Shown: positions 23,220 through 32,650, counted from the first letter of the stretch. The stretch: 37,902 nucleotides of DNA from Sporomusaceae bacterium (GCA_029265905.1 JAJUGR010000023.1:1-37902); one strand, 5' to 3'. Notes: generated from the sequence alone by a model not told the origin. A program made the numbers and translations.

Positions 23220-25187
23220 TCATTTATTCAGCAGTTTTGCCAGGTCGGCGAACTTGTCGCCGATGGTCGTGCGGAAGCTGGCTTCTTCCTGCAGGAAATC
23301 CTTGAACTCTTCTTTTTCCTTTTGTTCCGCGGCCTGCTTGATGCTCAGGGACAGGCGCTTTTTGTCGCGGTCGATCCCCAGTATCTTGACGGCCACTTCT
23401 TGCCCGACGCTCAGCACGTCTTCCGGCTTGTTGATATGATGGTCGGTGATTTCCGAGATATGCACCAGGCCCTCAACGCCTGGCAGCAAGGCGACGAACG
23501 CGCCGAACGAAGCCAGTTTCGCTACTTTTCCGGTCAAGATGGCGCCTTCCGCCAGCTTAGCCGTGGCCGCCAGCCAGGGATCCGGCAACGCGTCGCGCAG
23601 GCTCAGCGACAGGCGTTTCGCCGCCGCATCCACCTTTTTCACGACAACTTCAACGGTATCGCCGACCGAAAGCACTTCAGCCGGGTCATTGACGCGCGTC
23701 CAGGCCATGTCGGAAATATGGACCAGGCCGTCAATGCCGCCGACATTGACGAAAGCGCCGAAGCTGGCCAGGCGGGAAACCTTGCCGGTCAGATGCTGTC
23801 CAACGGCAAGCTCGTCATAGCGCTGCGCTTCCGCCGCGGCGCGCTGCGCTTCCAGCACCTGGCGGCGGGAAACAACAACGCGCTTTTTCTCCGCTTCCAG
23901 TTCAATGACCTTAACCGTGATCGTTTGGCCCGTGAACGCGCCCAAATCCTCAACCCGGTGAAGGTCAGTCTGCGAAGCGGGCATGAAGCCGCGCAGGCCA
24001 TAAATGTCAACCGTCAAGCCGCCTTTAACAGGGGTCAGGACTGTTGCCGCCACTTCCGTGCCTTCCGCCAGCGCCTTCTCCAGCTTGTCCCAAGCCAGCC
24101 GGGCATCAGCTTTCACTTTTGAAAGCAATACCGCACCGTCGGCATCGGGGTCAAGCACAACCGCGTCAACCTCGTCCCCAACGCTGACAACGTCGGCCGG
24201 CTTGGCCGATGCGGCAAGGGAAAGTTCGGCTTTGCTGATCTGGCCTTCCGTTTTGTAGCCGATATCGACAAAAACCTCATCGGCAGTTACGGATACCACG
24301 CGACCGCGCACCATGTCGCCCTTTTTCAGGACCACGGTTTCTTTTGCCATTTCTTGCTCCATTGATTCCATCGTTGAACAGACCTCCTCTATCAACCAGT
24401 CAGGTGTCGATGCACCCGCTGTAATGCCTACTGTTGCGGCGCCCGCGATCATGTCGGGCGTGATGTCCCGCCCTGTTTCAATATGATAGCTGCGCGGGCA
24501 GCGCTCTGCCACAAGCTCGTACAGATGCGTCGTATTGGCGCTGTTGCGGCCGCCGATGACAAACATCGCATCCACTTGTCCGGCCAGTTCGACGGCGGCG
24601 TTCTGACGATTGGCCGTCGCCGCACAGATCGTTTTCTTCACGACGCATTCGTCGCTCGATTTTTCCAGCACGGCCAAAATATCATTGAAGGCCTGCTGGG
24701 TAAACGTCGTTTGCACGACCACGCCGCGTTTTGCCGCGTGCGGCAGGCGTTGCGCTTCGGCCGGCGTTTCAACCACTGCGCAGCCGGGCGCCCAGGCGGC
24801 AATGCCCTTGACCTCGGGGTGCTTGGCCTCGCCGATGATGACGACCTCGTAGCCGGCGTCAAAGAGCTCCTTGGCGGCTTTTTGCGCCTGCTGCACGTTC
24901 GGGCAGGTTGCATCTATCAGCCCCAGGCCAGCGTCCTCAACCTGCCGGTAAACGGCGGGCCCCACGCCATGCGACCGGATGATCACCTGTCCGTCCGCAG
25001 GCAGCGGTTGGCCTTCGGCCCAGGTTTGAATTCCGGCGGCGCGCAGCTTCTCAACAACTTGCGGGTTATGGATGATCGGCCCCAGCGTGTAGGTCGCCTT
25101 CTCTGATCCGACTTCGTTTTCTGACAGCTGGACAGCCCGTTTTACGCCATAGCAAAAGCCCATATGGCTGGCACGCAGAATTTTCAT
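23220..25187 (-). CDS. ispH-rpsA: IspH-ribosomal protein S1 fusion
   Basis: The 655-aa protein joins two unrelated activities. Residues 1-280 are IspH (HMBPP reductase), the last step of the MEP pathway: Cys12 (MGFCYGVKRA), Cys in IDATCPNV and Cys in KTICAATANRQ hold the 4Fe-4S cluster, with SHG, HPEVKG and GGRNSANTTHL present. Residues ~285-655 are four S1 RNA-binding domains (LKKGDMVRGRVVSV, EGTEVAATVLTPVKGG, VGQHLTGKVSRLASFGAF, EGAILTGKVAKLASFGAF) like ribosomal protein S1. No frameshift separates them. This fusion is known from Clostridia and Negativicutes. ATG 25187 follows GGGAGGCTATT. Confidence 0.97.
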   Translation of the reverse strand: MKILRASHMGFCYGVKRAVQLSENEVGSEKATYTLGPIIHNPQVVEKLRAAGIQTWAEGQPLPADGQVIIRSHGVGPAVYRQVEDAGLGLIDATCPNVQQAQKAAKELFDAGYEVVIIGEAKHPEVKGIAAWAPGCAVVETPAEAQRLPHAAKRGVVVQTTFTQQAFNDILAVLEKSSDECVVKKTICAATANRQNAAVELAGQVDAMFVIGGRNSANTTHLYELVAERCPRSYHIETGRDITPDMIAGAATVGITAGASTPDWLIEEVCSTMESMEQEMAKETVVLKKGDMVRGRVVSVTADEVFVDIGYKTEGQISKAELSLAASAKPADVVSVGDEVDAVVLDPDADGAVLLSKVKADARLAWDKLEKALAEGTEVAATVLTPVKGGLTVDIYGLRGFMPASQTDLHRVEDLGAFTGQTITVKVIELEAEKKRVVVSRRQVLEAQRAAAEAQRYDELAVGQHLTGKVSRLASFGAFVNVGGIDGLVHISDMAWTRVNDPAEVLSVGDTVEVVVKKVDAAAKRLSLSLRDALPDPWLAATAKLAEGAILTGKVAKLASFGAFVALLPGVEGLVHISEITDHHINKPEDVLSVGQEVAVKILGIDRDKKRLSLSIKQAAEQKEKEEFKDFLQEEASFRTTIGDKFADLAKLLNK

Positions 25188-25201
25188 AATAGCCTCCCTC
25201 G

Positions 25202-25801
25202 TCAGTCGCCCCGCTCTTCAGCAAGCTGCAGGCAGCGGATTTTCTCCATCAAGACTGCGCCCTGCTCGTCCAATTCCTGGCGGCTGAACACTTCTGGCAA
25301 CTGGTAAGGGATTCCGAAGCGAATGGAAAAGCGCGGGAACCAGTTGCGCGCACTGAGTTTATTGGTGCCGCTGAGAGCGATCGGCACAATCGCCGCCCCC
25401 GACTTGGCAGCCAGCATCAAGATACCGGGCATCGCCTTGCCCAGTTCCCCGTTTTTGCTGCGCGTCCCTTCGGGAAAAATCGCCATGACGCCGCCTTCAT
25501 CCAAAATCGTCAAGCCGGTCTTGATCGCCTGGCGGTCGGCACTGCCGCGGCGCACAGGAAATGCGCCGAGTTCTTTGATTATTGTACCAAAGACTGGATA
25601 GGCAAACAACTCTTCTTTTGCCATAAACCGTACGCGGCGCGGCGACGCACAGCCGATGAGAGGCGGATCAATCAGGCTCAGGTGGTTGCTGGCCAGAATG
25701 ACCGCACCTTGCGCCGGTACGTTTTCCGAGCCGCGAATCCGCAGTCGGAAAAAGACGCGGAAAAGAAAAATAAACAAGGCCTTGCAAACGCTATACAGCA
25801 T
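25202..25801 (-). CDS. plsC: 1-acyl-sn-glycerol-3-phosphate acyltransferase
   Basis: PlsC acylates lysophosphatidate at position 2 to give phosphatidate. The 199-aa protein has an N-terminal hydrophobic anchor (LFIFLFRVFFRL), the catalytic NHLSLIDP (HX4D), GAFPVRRGSADRQAI, and the substrate-binding FPEGTRS, followed by a neutral 'IVPIALSGT' strand. Length is normal. Its start overlaps the end of cmk by 11 bases, and ispH-rpsA follows after 14 bases, a cmk-plsC-ispH-rpsA order often seen in Firmicutes. Confidence 0.96.
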   Translation of the reverse strand: MLYSVCKALFIFLFRVFFRLRIRGSENVPAQGAVILASNHLSLIDPPLIGCASPRRVRFMAKEELFAYPVFGTIIKELGAFPVRRGSADRQAIKTGLTILDEGGVMAIFPEGTRSKNGELGKAMPGILMLAAKSGAAIVPIALSGTNKLSARNWFPRFSIRFGIPYQLPEVFSRQELDEQGAVLMEKIRCLQLAEERGD

Positions 25802-26468
25802 GGGAATGCTCCTTGGCGTACGCGATGATGGCGTCGACGACTTCCTCAGGCGTCAGGCGGCTGGTGTCAAGCAGGTATGCGTCGTCCGCCTGGCGCAAGG
25901 GCGAAGTCTCCCGGGTCGAATCCGCCAGGTCGCGGGCGGCGATGTCAGAAGAAATTTCTTCCAGCGAGGCCTTCTGGCCTTTATTGGTCTGCTCGAGCCA
26001 TCGCCGGCGGGCCCGCTCCTCGACTGACGCGGTAAGAAAGATTTTCACTTCCGCCTCCGGAAAAACGACTGTGCCGATATCCCGTCCATCCAGCACAACC
26101 GCCTTTTGCCGCCCTATCTGCTGCTGCTGGGCGACCATTTCCGCCCGCACGCCCGGCACCGCCGCAACCTGCGAGACAAGGCGCGTCACTTCCGGCGAAC
26201 GGATCGCCTCCGTTACGTCGACGCCATTGCTCAATACGCGATTGCCGCCCGGCCCGTCCAAGTCGAAGCGGATGCTCGTCCGTTTCGCCAGCGCGGCAAG
26301 CGCCTCATCCGTGAGCGGCACCGACTGTCTGATGCTCTCCAGCGCGATGACGCGGTACATGGCGCCGGTATCCAAATACAGATAGCCCAGCTTTTCAGCG
26401 ACTTTTCGCGCGACCGTGCTTTTGCCGGCCCCTGCCGGCCCGTCAATGGCAATAATGCATGCGTTCAT
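25791..26468 (-). CDS. cmk: Cytidylate kinase
   Basis: Cmk phosphorylates CMP and dCMP. The 225-aa protein has the P-loop IAIDGPAGAGKSTVARKVAE, the CMP-binding YLYLDTGAMYRVIAL and the DGRDIGTVVFPEAEVKIFLT segment, the lid ERARRRWLEQTNKGQ, and RDLADSTRETSPLRQADDAY split only for length. ATG 26468 gives MNACIIAIDGPAG; three more in-frame codons upstream are unlikely. It is 12 bases after the flavoprotein gene and starts the cmk-plsC-ispH run. Confidence 0.97.
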   Translation of the reverse strand: MNACIIAIDGPAGAGKSTVARKVAEKLGYLYLDTGAMYRVIALESIRQSVPLTDEALAALAKRTSIRFDLDGPGGNRVLSNGVDVTEAIRSPEVTRLVSQVAAVPGVRAEMVAQQQQIGRQKAVVLDGRDIGTVVFPEAEVKIFLTASVEERARRRWLEQTNKGQKASLEEISSDIAARDLADSTRETSPLRQADDAYLLDTSRLTPEEVVDAIIAYAKEHSHAV

Positions 26469-26480
26469 GAATCCCACTCC

Positions 26481-27740
26481 TCATCCGTCAGTGTTCAGCC
26501 GTTCGGCCGCCGCTTTTCCCGCCGCATAACCGGAGGAGAATGCCGCCTGAAGGTTGAACCCGCCTGTAAAGCCGTCAACATCCAGCGTTTCGCCGGCGAT
26601 ATACAGCCCCTCGACCTTTTTGGACGCCATCGTCTTCGGATTGATTTCCGACACCGCCACACCGCCGGCCGTAACAATCGCTTCGGCGAGCGGACGGGTG
26701 CCTTTGATCGGGAACGTCCAATGCTGCAGGATATGCAGCAAGGCCAGCCGCTCCTTGCGGGTCAGGTCATGGATAAAGGTCTCCGGCTTCAATTCGGCCG
26801 CGGCAATAATCGGCAAAATGAGTTTTTGCGGCAGCAGATCGCCTAACGCGTTTTTCAGCTGCTTGCGCTGATACTGTTGAAAATCACGCTGCACGCGCTT
26901 GTCGAGCTGTTCGGACGAAAGGGCCGGTTTCAGGTTGATCCGGATCGAATAGCCGGCGTCCGGCTTCGCTGCAAGCAGGTCATTATAGCGGCGGCTCAGC
27001 GTGAGGATAATCGGCCCCGACAGGCCGAAGTGCGTGATCAATAATTCGCCGAATTCCTTTTGCATCAGCTTTGCATCCTGATACAAAGACGCCTCGACGT
27101 TTTTCAGCGAACTGCCCATCAGCTCCTGCAGGTTGGGATAATCGCAAACAAAGGGGACGAGCGACGGCCTGAGCGCCGTGACAGTATGCCCGAGCGCCGC
27201 CGCCAGCTTGTATCCGTCGCCGGTTGTGCCGGTTCCGGGGTAAGAACTGCCGCCGGTCGTTAAAATGACGCTGCGGCAGGCCAGCCGCTCTGTGTGGTTG
27301 ACCTCAACCCCGGCGACGCGTCCCGACTCGGTCAAGATGTTTGTCACGCGCTGGTTCGGCCTGATGTCGACGCCAGCCCGACGCGCGGTGCGCACCAAAC
27401 AAGCGACAACGTCGCCGGCCTTGTCGCTGACGGGAAAAACGCGCTGTCCCCGCTCGATTTTCAAGGGCACGCCTTCGGCTTCGAAAAATGCCATCAGGTC
27501 TTCGACGCCAAACTGCTTGAAGGCGCTGTGCAAAAAGCGCCCGTTGCCCGGCAAGTTGCGGATCAGCTCTTCATGCGAGCAGGCGTTCGTGAGATTGCAG
27601 CGGCCCTTGCCGGTGATCAATAATTTTTTGCCGGGAAAGGGCATCTTCTCCAGCAGTATGACGGATGCGCCGTCCCGCGCCGCCATGATGGCGGCCATCA
27701 GGCCGGCCGCGCCGGCGCCGACCACGATCACGTCAGTCAT
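26481..27740 (-). CDS. NAD(P)/FAD-dependent oxidoreductase, HI0933/YhiN family
   Basis: The 419-aa flavoprotein has the dinucleotide-binding start VIVVGAGAAGLMAAIMAA, the family motif PFPGKKLLITGKGRCNLTNA, the GTGTTGDGYKLAAALGH region and the C-terminal YIAGETLDVDGFTGGFNLQA with a final FAD contact. No substrate is known for the family. It overlaps the rluB end by eight bases and precedes cmk. ATG 27740 opens directly on the Rossmann strand. Confidence 0.93.
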   Translation of the reverse strand: MTDVIVVGAGAAGLMAAIMAARDGASVILLEKMPFPGKKLLITGKGRCNLTNACSHEELIRNLPGNGRFLHSAFKQFGVEDLMAFFEAEGVPLKIERGQRVFPVSDKAGDVVACLVRTARRAGVDIRPNQRVTNILTESGRVAGVEVNHTERLACRSVILTTGGSSYPGTGTTGDGYKLAAALGHTVTALRPSLVPFVCDYPNLQELMGSSLKNVEASLYQDAKLMQKEFGELLITHFGLSGPIILTLSRRYNDLLAAKPDAGYSIRINLKPALSSEQLDKRVQRDFQQYQRKQLKNALGDLLPQKLILPIIAAAELKPETFIHDLTRKERLALLHILQHWTFPIKGTRPLAEAIVTAGGVAVSEINPKTMASKKVEGLYIAGETLDVDGFTGGFNLQAAFSSGYAAGKAAAERLNTDG

Positions 27741-28464
27741 TCAAGCCCGCCTCCTTGCGCAGCCGCTTCACTTCCTGCGGCGTCAGCGGGCGCATGCGGC
27801 CCGGCGAAATGCCGTCCAGCTTTAAAAACGACATGCTGATGCGGATCAGGCGCACGACCGGCAGCCTGATTGCGTCGCACATGCGGCGTATTTGCCGGTT
27901 CCTGCCCTCGCGGATGGTCAACTCAAAGGTCGTTTGCCCTTTTTCAGGGTCAAACCGAACATGCTGCAGCTTAGCCGGCGCGGTTACGCCGTCTGACAGC
28001 TGCACGCCCTGCTGAAAGACCTGCATGGCGGCGGAGCCCATCCGCCCGGTTACCACGACGCGGTACGTTTTGGGCACATGGTAGCGCGGGTGCAGGAGAC
28101 GGTTCGTCAGCTCGCCGTCGTTTGTCAAGAGCAGCAGGCCTTCGCTGCCGTAGTCGAGCCGCCCGACCGGGTAAAGGCGCTCCGGCAGGCCGTCCAGGTA
28201 CGTATCAAGGCACGGCCGCCCCTGCGGATCCTTCAAGGTGGTCACGACGCCGCGCGGCTTGTGGAAAAGGTAGTAGAGCAGCTTGGTCGAGCGCAGCGGC
28301 TGCCCGTCCACGCAAATTTCATCCACATCGGCATCCGCCTTTTCCCCCAGGGTGGTGACAACGCTGCCGTTGACGCTCACCCGGCCGTCGAGAATCATTG
28401 TCTCCGCCTGTCGCCGGGAAGCGACGCCGCTGGCCGCCAATATTTTTTGTAATCTTTCCTGCAT
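27733..28464 (-). CDS. rluB: rRNA large-subunit pseudouridine synthase (RluB/RsuA family)
   Basis: This enzyme isomerises uridine in 23S rRNA. The 243-aa protein has an N-terminal S4 RNA-binding domain (RLQKILAASGVASRRQAETM) and a catalytic domain with the aspartate in YPVGRLDYGSEGLLLLTNDG, then REGRNRQIRRMCDAI. ATG 28464 is five bases after AGGAGA; six codons upstream are in frame but unlikely. It lies between dacF and the HI0933-type gene. RluB is the usual Firmicutes name; RsuA-type specificity cannot be excluded. Confidence 0.93.
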   Translation of the reverse strand: MQERLQKILAASGVASRRQAETMILDGRVSVNGSVVTTLGEKADADVDEICVDGQPLRSTKLLYYLFHKPRGVVTTLKDPQGRPCLDTYLDGLPERLYPVGRLDYGSEGLLLLTNDGELTNRLLHPRYHVPKTYRVVVTGRMGSAAMQVFQQGVQLSDGVTAPAKLQHVRFDPEKGQTTFELTIREGRNRQIRRMCDAIRLPVVRLIRISMSFLKLDGISPGRMRPLTPQEVKRLRKEAGLND

Positions 28465-28490
28465 GTCAGTCTCCTGTTCCAATCATTCTT

Positions 28491-29660
28491 TTACACTATG
28501 CTGCGCGCGCCGCCGGGCAGCAATTCTCCGAGCACCTGGACCAGTTGCTGCTTTGTTGCGTGCACCAGGCGGAAAACCGACACAAACAGCGACGCTTTCT
28601 CGGTGTTTTCCAGATAATAAAGCGGCACTTCGTCAATGAGCTGTTCGCGATAGTAAACGCGCGCGCTGCCGGCGACTTCGCCTTTTTTCGGCGGATAAAC
28701 AAGGAGCTTGCCGCTGTTGAACTCACAGCGGTAATCATCCGCGGTTTCCGAGGCCGGCAACACGAGCGCCTGCCCGGCGCCAACCGCCACCCGTTCCTTT
28801 TCGCCAAACAAGACCGGCGCCGTCGTCAGCGGCTGCCCCGCTCCCCAGTAATTGATCGGCTTGAGCCCGGCAAAGCCGGCTTCCAGCAGGGCGGCCGAAT
28901 CGCGCCACATGTCTTCGCTGTCAAGCACGACGGCTATCAGTTGGAGGCCGTTGCGCTGCGCCGACGCCACAAGGCAATGCCCGGCCACTTCTGTGTAGCC
29001 GGTTTTCACGCCGTTGGCGCCCTCGAAGGTGGCGAGCAGTTGGTTAGAGTTGTAGAGCTCCCGCTGGAAAGGCTTCCCTCCCCAGGGGATAATGGCGTGA
29101 TCGGTCGCGACGACTTTTTTAAAACCAGGATTGCGCAGCCCGTAGGCGGCGATTTTCGCCAGGTCATGGGCCGTCGAATAGTGGCTGCTATCGGGCAGGC
29201 CGCTTGCGTTGGCAAAATGGGTATTGACCGCCCCAGCCCGCTTTGCCAGGGCGTTCATCTGCGCGACAAAGTTCCCTTCCGTTCCGCCCAAGTACTCGGC
29301 AATCGCATTGGCGGCGTCATTGCCGGAGTGCAGCATAAGTCCGTAGCAAAGCTGTTCGAGCGTAAGCTGTTCGCCTGCTTCCAGCCAAATGCTCGAACCA
29401 TCCGTCTCCGCTGCGCGTTTGCTGACGGTTACGGTGTCGGACAGCTTGCCAGACTCCATCGCCAGGATCCCCGTCGCCATTTTGGTCGTGCTGGCCGGAA
29501 AGGCCCGTTCTTCGGCATTCTTCTCCATCAGAACGCGGCCTGTTTTCGCTTCGATCAAAATCGCCGATTTGGCGGTAACCGGAACCGAAAACGCCGCCGC
29601 GTCCGCCCGGGCACCGCCGATAAGCAGCAGCGCCAGGAGTATCAATAAAGGTCTCTTCAC
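28491..29660 (-). CDS. dacF: D-alanyl-D-alanine carboxypeptidase (DacF-like, penicillin-binding protein 5 type)
   Basis: This low-molecular-mass penicillin-binding protein removes the terminal D-Ala of peptidoglycan stem peptides outside the membrane. The roughly 389-aa product starts with a signal peptide (KRPLLILLALLLIGGARADA) and has the serine-protease-like triad motifs: ASTTK (SxxK), SGN (SxN) and VKTGYTEVAGHC (KTG). A C-terminal PBP5-type beta domain and an amphipathic tail follow. GTG 29660 is chosen, as it places the signal peptide at the N-terminus; the frame is open to 29735 but passes through the scpB terminator. A promoter was not clear. Confidence 0.93.
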   Translation of the reverse strand: MKRPLLILLALLLIGGARADAAAFSVPVTAKSAILIEAKTGRVLMEKNAEERAFPASTTKMATGILAMESGKLSDTVTVSKRAAETDGSSIWLEAGEQLTLEQLCYGLMLHSGNDAANAIAEYLGGTEGNFVAQMNALAKRAGAVNTHFANASGLPDSSHYSTAHDLAKIAAYGLRNPGFKKVVATDHAIIPWGGKPFQRELYNSNQLLATFEGANGVKTGYTEVAGHCLVASAQRNGLQLIAVVLDSEDMWRDSAALLEAGFAGLKPINYWGAGQPLTTAPVLFGEKERVAVGAGQALVLPASETADDYRCEFNSGKLLVYPPKKGEVAGSARVYYREQLIDEVPLYYLENTEKASLFVSVFRLVHATKQQLVQVLGELLPGGARSIV

Positions 29661-29692
29661 GACATATCCCTCACCTAAACAACAAAATAAAA

Positions 29693-29729
29693 TGAGAAAA
29701 GACCGGCTTTTCCCCATGGAAAGACGGTC
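29693..29729 (-). terminator. Terminator of scpA-scpB
   Basis: GACCG pairs with CGGTC (29701-29729) around an inner CTTTCC/GGGAAAAG stem, followed on the minus strand by TTTTCTCATTTT. It begins immediately after the scpB stop and ends the trpS-scpA-scpB run. Confidence 0.75.
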
Positions 29730-30279
29730 ACTCAAGCGAGGACGGCTCCTGCTGCAGCTCTACCGGCCAGGCCTCCAACTTGGGCAAATCCTCTAATGAG
29801 CGCAGACCAAAATGAATCAGGAATTCATCGGTGGTGCCGTATAAAATTGGTCGTCCAACCGCTTCCTTGCGCCCGACCTCGCGGATAAAGCCGCACTCCA
29901 GCAGCGTATTGACGACGCCATCGACCTTTACGCCGCGAATCGCCTCGATCTCCTGTTTTGTCGCCGGTTGGCGAAAGGCGATTACCGCCATCGTTTCCAA
30001 GGCGGCCTGCGAAAGCTTCTGCTCCGGTATTTCCGTCAGCTTTTCCACCACACCGCCGAGTTCCGGTTTCGTGCACAATTGGAAGCCATCGGCCACGCGC
30101 CTGAGCATCAGCCCCCGGCCCGGTTTCGCATACTCCTCTTCCAGAAGGCACAGGAGACGGTCGGCGTGTTCGGCTGAAATATCCAAAACGGCCGCGATCC
30201 GTTTTGCCGACAGGGGCGTCCCATGAGCAAAAAGCATCGCCTCAACATGGGCCTTCATATAATCATAAAACAGGTTCAT
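29728..30279 (-). CDS. scpB: Segregation and condensation protein B
   Basis: ScpB joins ScpA and Smc in the condensin complex that organises and separates chromosomes. The 183-aa protein has the two winged-helix domains of the family: KAHVEAMLFAHGTPLSAKRI, then LSQAALETMAVIAFRQPATK with QEIEAIRGVKVDGVVNTLLE and GRPILYGTTDEFLIHFGL. ATG 30279 has AAGGAAG six bases upstream; an ATG two codons before it is too close to that site. It overlaps the end of scpA by 17 bases, so the two are translated together. Confidence 0.96.
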   Translation of the reverse strand: MNLFYDYMKAHVEAMLFAHGTPLSAKRIAAVLDISAEHADRLLCLLEEEYAKPGRGLMLRRVADGFQLCTKPELGGVVEKLTEIPEQKLSQAALETMAVIAFRQPATKQEIEAIRGVKVDGVVNTLLECGFIREVGRKEAVGRPILYGTTDEFLIHFGLRSLEDLPKLEAWPVELQQEPSSLE

Positions 30280-30994
30280 CACCATCTTCCTTCAGTGCGA
30301 CATAAATAGGCCCGAAGCGCTCAGGCTGGCGAATGGAGATTTGCTTTAGCCTGAGCAGCTCCAGCAGCCCCAAAAAGGCGGCGACCTGTTCGCGGCGGTT
30401 GCCGGCGCGAAAGACAGTATCGCTGAACAATATCTCACGCTGTTCGCGACGAAGCAGCGTCAAAATATCCGCCATTTTGTCCTGGATGTTAATCTCTTCG
30501 CGCGCGACAAACACGGGCGGCGCGCCGGCATAGCTGGCAAACAAGGCCGCTAAGGCCTCCAATAAGTCTTCCAGGGTGTAATGCGTCAGGACGACCCGCC
30601 GGCAAGGCATGGCAAGCGGCGGCCTGGCAACTGACCGGCCGCCGTCCTTCGCTTTTTCAGCTAACCAGGCGGCCGCCATTTTAATCCGCCGATACGTAAC
30701 CAGACGCTCCATCAAGACAACGCGGGGGTCTTCCAGTTCGCCTTCTTGTTCTTGGTTCTGCTGCGCCGTTTTGGGAAGCAGCATGCGCGATTTGATTTGC
30801 AACAGCGTCGCCGCCATAACCAAAAATTCGCTGGCGATCTCCAAGTTGAACTCCTGCATCTGGCGCAGATAAGCCAAATATTGCGCCGTAACTTGCGCGA
30901 CAGGGATATCGTAAATATCCAATTTGTCACGTTCGATCAAATGCAGGAGCAAATCAAGCGGCCCTTCAAAGGCCTGCAATTTCACTTCATACAT
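30263..30994 (-). CDS. scpA: Segregation and condensation protein A
   Basis: ScpA is the kleisin that bridges the Smc heads. The 243-aa protein has the N-terminal LQAFEGPLDLLLHLIERDKL, DIYDIPVAQVTAQYLAYL and ASEFLVMAATLLQIKSRMLL of the family, an acidic middle, and a C-terminal winged helix (VAAFLGLLELLRLKQISIRQ). It lies five bases after trpS and overlaps scpB. Length is normal. Confidence 0.97.
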   Translation of the reverse strand: MYEVKLQAFEGPLDLLLHLIERDKLDIYDIPVAQVTAQYLAYLRQMQEFNLEIASEFLVMAATLLQIKSRMLLPKTAQQNQEQEGELEDPRVVLMERLVTYRRIKMAAAWLAEKAKDGGRSVARPPLAMPCRRVVLTHYTLEDLLEALAALFASYAGAPPVFVAREEINIQDKMADILTLLRREQREILFSDTVFRAGNRREQVAAFLGLLELLRLKQISIRQPERFGPIYVALKEDGDEPVL

Positions 30995-30999
30995 AGCAA

Positions 31000-31992
31000 T
31001 CAGGCAAACAGGTTCATGGCATCGCGCACTTCAGCCATGGTTTTGCTGGCCGTTTCTTGCGCGCGTTCCGCGCCGTGAACAAGGATTTCCCGGATGTATT
31101 CCGGCTTTTTCTCCAGGTCCTGGCGTCTGGCGTGAATGTCAGAAAGCGCAGCGACCATGCATTCGGCCAGCTGCTTTTTGCAATCGACGCAGCCGATTTC
31201 CGCGTTGCGGCAGCGGGCGCCGATTCCAGCGCAAGCTTCCTGGTTGAAGATCTTATGGAAGGTGTACACAGTACATACGTCGGGATCGCCCTTGTCGGTT
31301 TTGCGGATGCGCTGCGGATCCGTAATCATCAGCCGGACCCGGGCGCGCAGTTCATCGGGGCTTGCGCCGAAGGGGATTTCATTGCCGTAGGATTTGCTCA
31401 TTTTCCGCCCGTCGATGCCGGGCAGAACCGATGCCTTGGACAAGAACGCCTGTGGTTCGGGGAAAATCGGCCGGTACAAGTTATTGAAGCGGCGAACGAT
31501 TTCCCGCGAAAGTTCAAGGTGCGGCAGTTGGTCTTCGCCGACCGGCACCGTGTCCGCCTTGTACAAAATGATATCAGCCGTCATCAGCGTCGGATAGCCG
31601 AGGAAGCCGTACGTATTGATTTCCTTGCCCATGTCGCCCAGCTGCTGCAGCTTGTCCTTGTAGGTCGGCACGCGCTCCAGCCAGGAGAGCGGCGTCATCA
31701 TCGACAAAAGCAGGTGCAATTCAGCATGGGCCGGCACGTGGGACTGAAGGAAGATGACATTTTTTTCGGGATCCAAGCCGGCGCTCAGCCAGTCGAGCGC
31801 CATTTGCAGCACATTTTCCCGCATGCGGCTGGTATTTTCAAACGTCGAGGTCAGCGCATGCAGGTCGACTATCGAAAAAAAGCACTCATAATCGTCCTGG
31901 AGATTGATCCAGTTATCCAAAGCCCCCAGATAGTTTCCCAGGTGGAAACGCCCGGACGGCTGCATGCCGCTAAAGATTCTGCCCTTACTCAT
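31000..31992 (-). CDS. trpS: Tryptophanyl-tRNA synthetase
   Basis: TrpS charges tRNA-Trp. The 330-aa class I synthetase has the HIGH-type motif PSGRFHLGNYLGAL, VGEDQLPHLELSREIVRRFN and the KMSKS motif GRKMSKSYGN. ATG 31992 is nine bases after TAGGAG; a TTG two codons before it is in frame. It follows the site-2 protease gene and precedes scpA. No T-box leader is visible in the short gap to the gene before it. Confidence 0.97.
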   Translation of the reverse strand: MSKGRIFSGMQPSGRFHLGNYLGALDNWINLQDDYECFFSIVDLHALTSTFENTSRMRENVLQMALDWLSAGLDPEKNVIFLQSHVPAHAELHLLLSMMTPLSWLERVPTYKDKLQQLGDMGKEINTYGFLGYPTLMTADIILYKADTVPVGEDQLPHLELSREIVRRFNNLYRPIFPEPQAFLSKASVLPGIDGRKMSKSYGNEIPFGASPDELRARVRLMITDPQRIRKTDKGDPDVCTVYTFHKIFNQEACAGIGARCRNAEIGCVDCKKQLAECMVAALSDIHARRQDLEKKPEYIREILVHGAERAQETASKTMAEVRDAMNLFA

Positions 31993-32029
31993 CAGCAATC
32001 GCTCCTAACTATGTTCATCATTCTTATCG

Positions 32030-32650
32030 CTAAAAGATCAGTTGCGCAAACAGCTTCATGGAAAACAGAACCACCCTGGCGACCGGCGTGATCAAGACGC
32101 TGGTGAGCCCCAGCGCCACCATGGCAATCATGATGTACATGCCGTACGGCTCGAGGCGCTGGAAGGCATAAGCCTGACGGCCCGGCAGGAGGCTGATCAC
32201 GATCTTGGCGCCGTCAAGCGGCGGGATCGGCAGCAAATTAAACAGCGCAAACCAGACGTTGTACAGCTGCAGCCATTGCAGGAACGCATAGACGCCCGCG
32301 CTCAGCAGTTGAAACTTCGCCAGCCCGGCGATAAAGAGCGTAGCCAGAAAGGCAACAAAGAAATTCGAACCCGGCCCGGCAAGCGAGACGACCATCATGC
32401 CGTTGCGCCCGCGGCGAAAATAAGCCGGATTGACCGGCACAGGCTTGGCCCACCCGAAGCCAGCCAGCCACAGCATGACCAGGCCGATCGGATCGAGGTG
32501 CGACAACGGGTTCAAGGTGAGGCGGCCTAACGCCCGCGGGGTCGGATCGCCCAACGAGTCGGCAGCTTGCGCGTGGGCGTATTCATGGACGGTAAGCGCA
32601 ATCAATAGAGCGGGAACGCGAAAAAGCATATCGTGGTCAAAACCAAGCAT
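32030..32650 (-). CDS. Site-2 protease family (M50) membrane peptidase
   Basis: The 206-aa integral membrane protein has the zinc motif [14 protein letters not shown] (HExxH with Tyr in the third place: HEYAH) near the N-terminus and the second ligand motif [13 protein letters not shown], with several hydrophobic segments between. These are the core of small rhomboid-like 'YwhC' site-2 proteases; the substrate is unknown. It has its own promoter (32705-32732). It is followed by trpS after about 37 bases. Confidence 0.93.
   Translation of the reverse strand: MLGFDHDMLFRVPALLIALTVHEYAHAQAADSLGDPTPRALGRLTLNPLSHLDPIGLVMLWLAGFGWAKPVPVNPAYFRRGRNGMMVVSLAGPGSNFFVAFLATLFIAGLAKFQLLSAGVYAFLQWLQLYNVWFALFNLLPIPPLDGAKIVISLLPGRQAYAFQRLEPYGMYIMIAMVALGLTSVLITPVARVVLFSMKLFAQLIF

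Noticed and set aside
22824-24122. A 432-codon plus-strand open frame opposite fni and ispH-rpsA
   Set aside because: It is the antisense shadow of two confident genes with G/C-rich third positions; it has no family motif.
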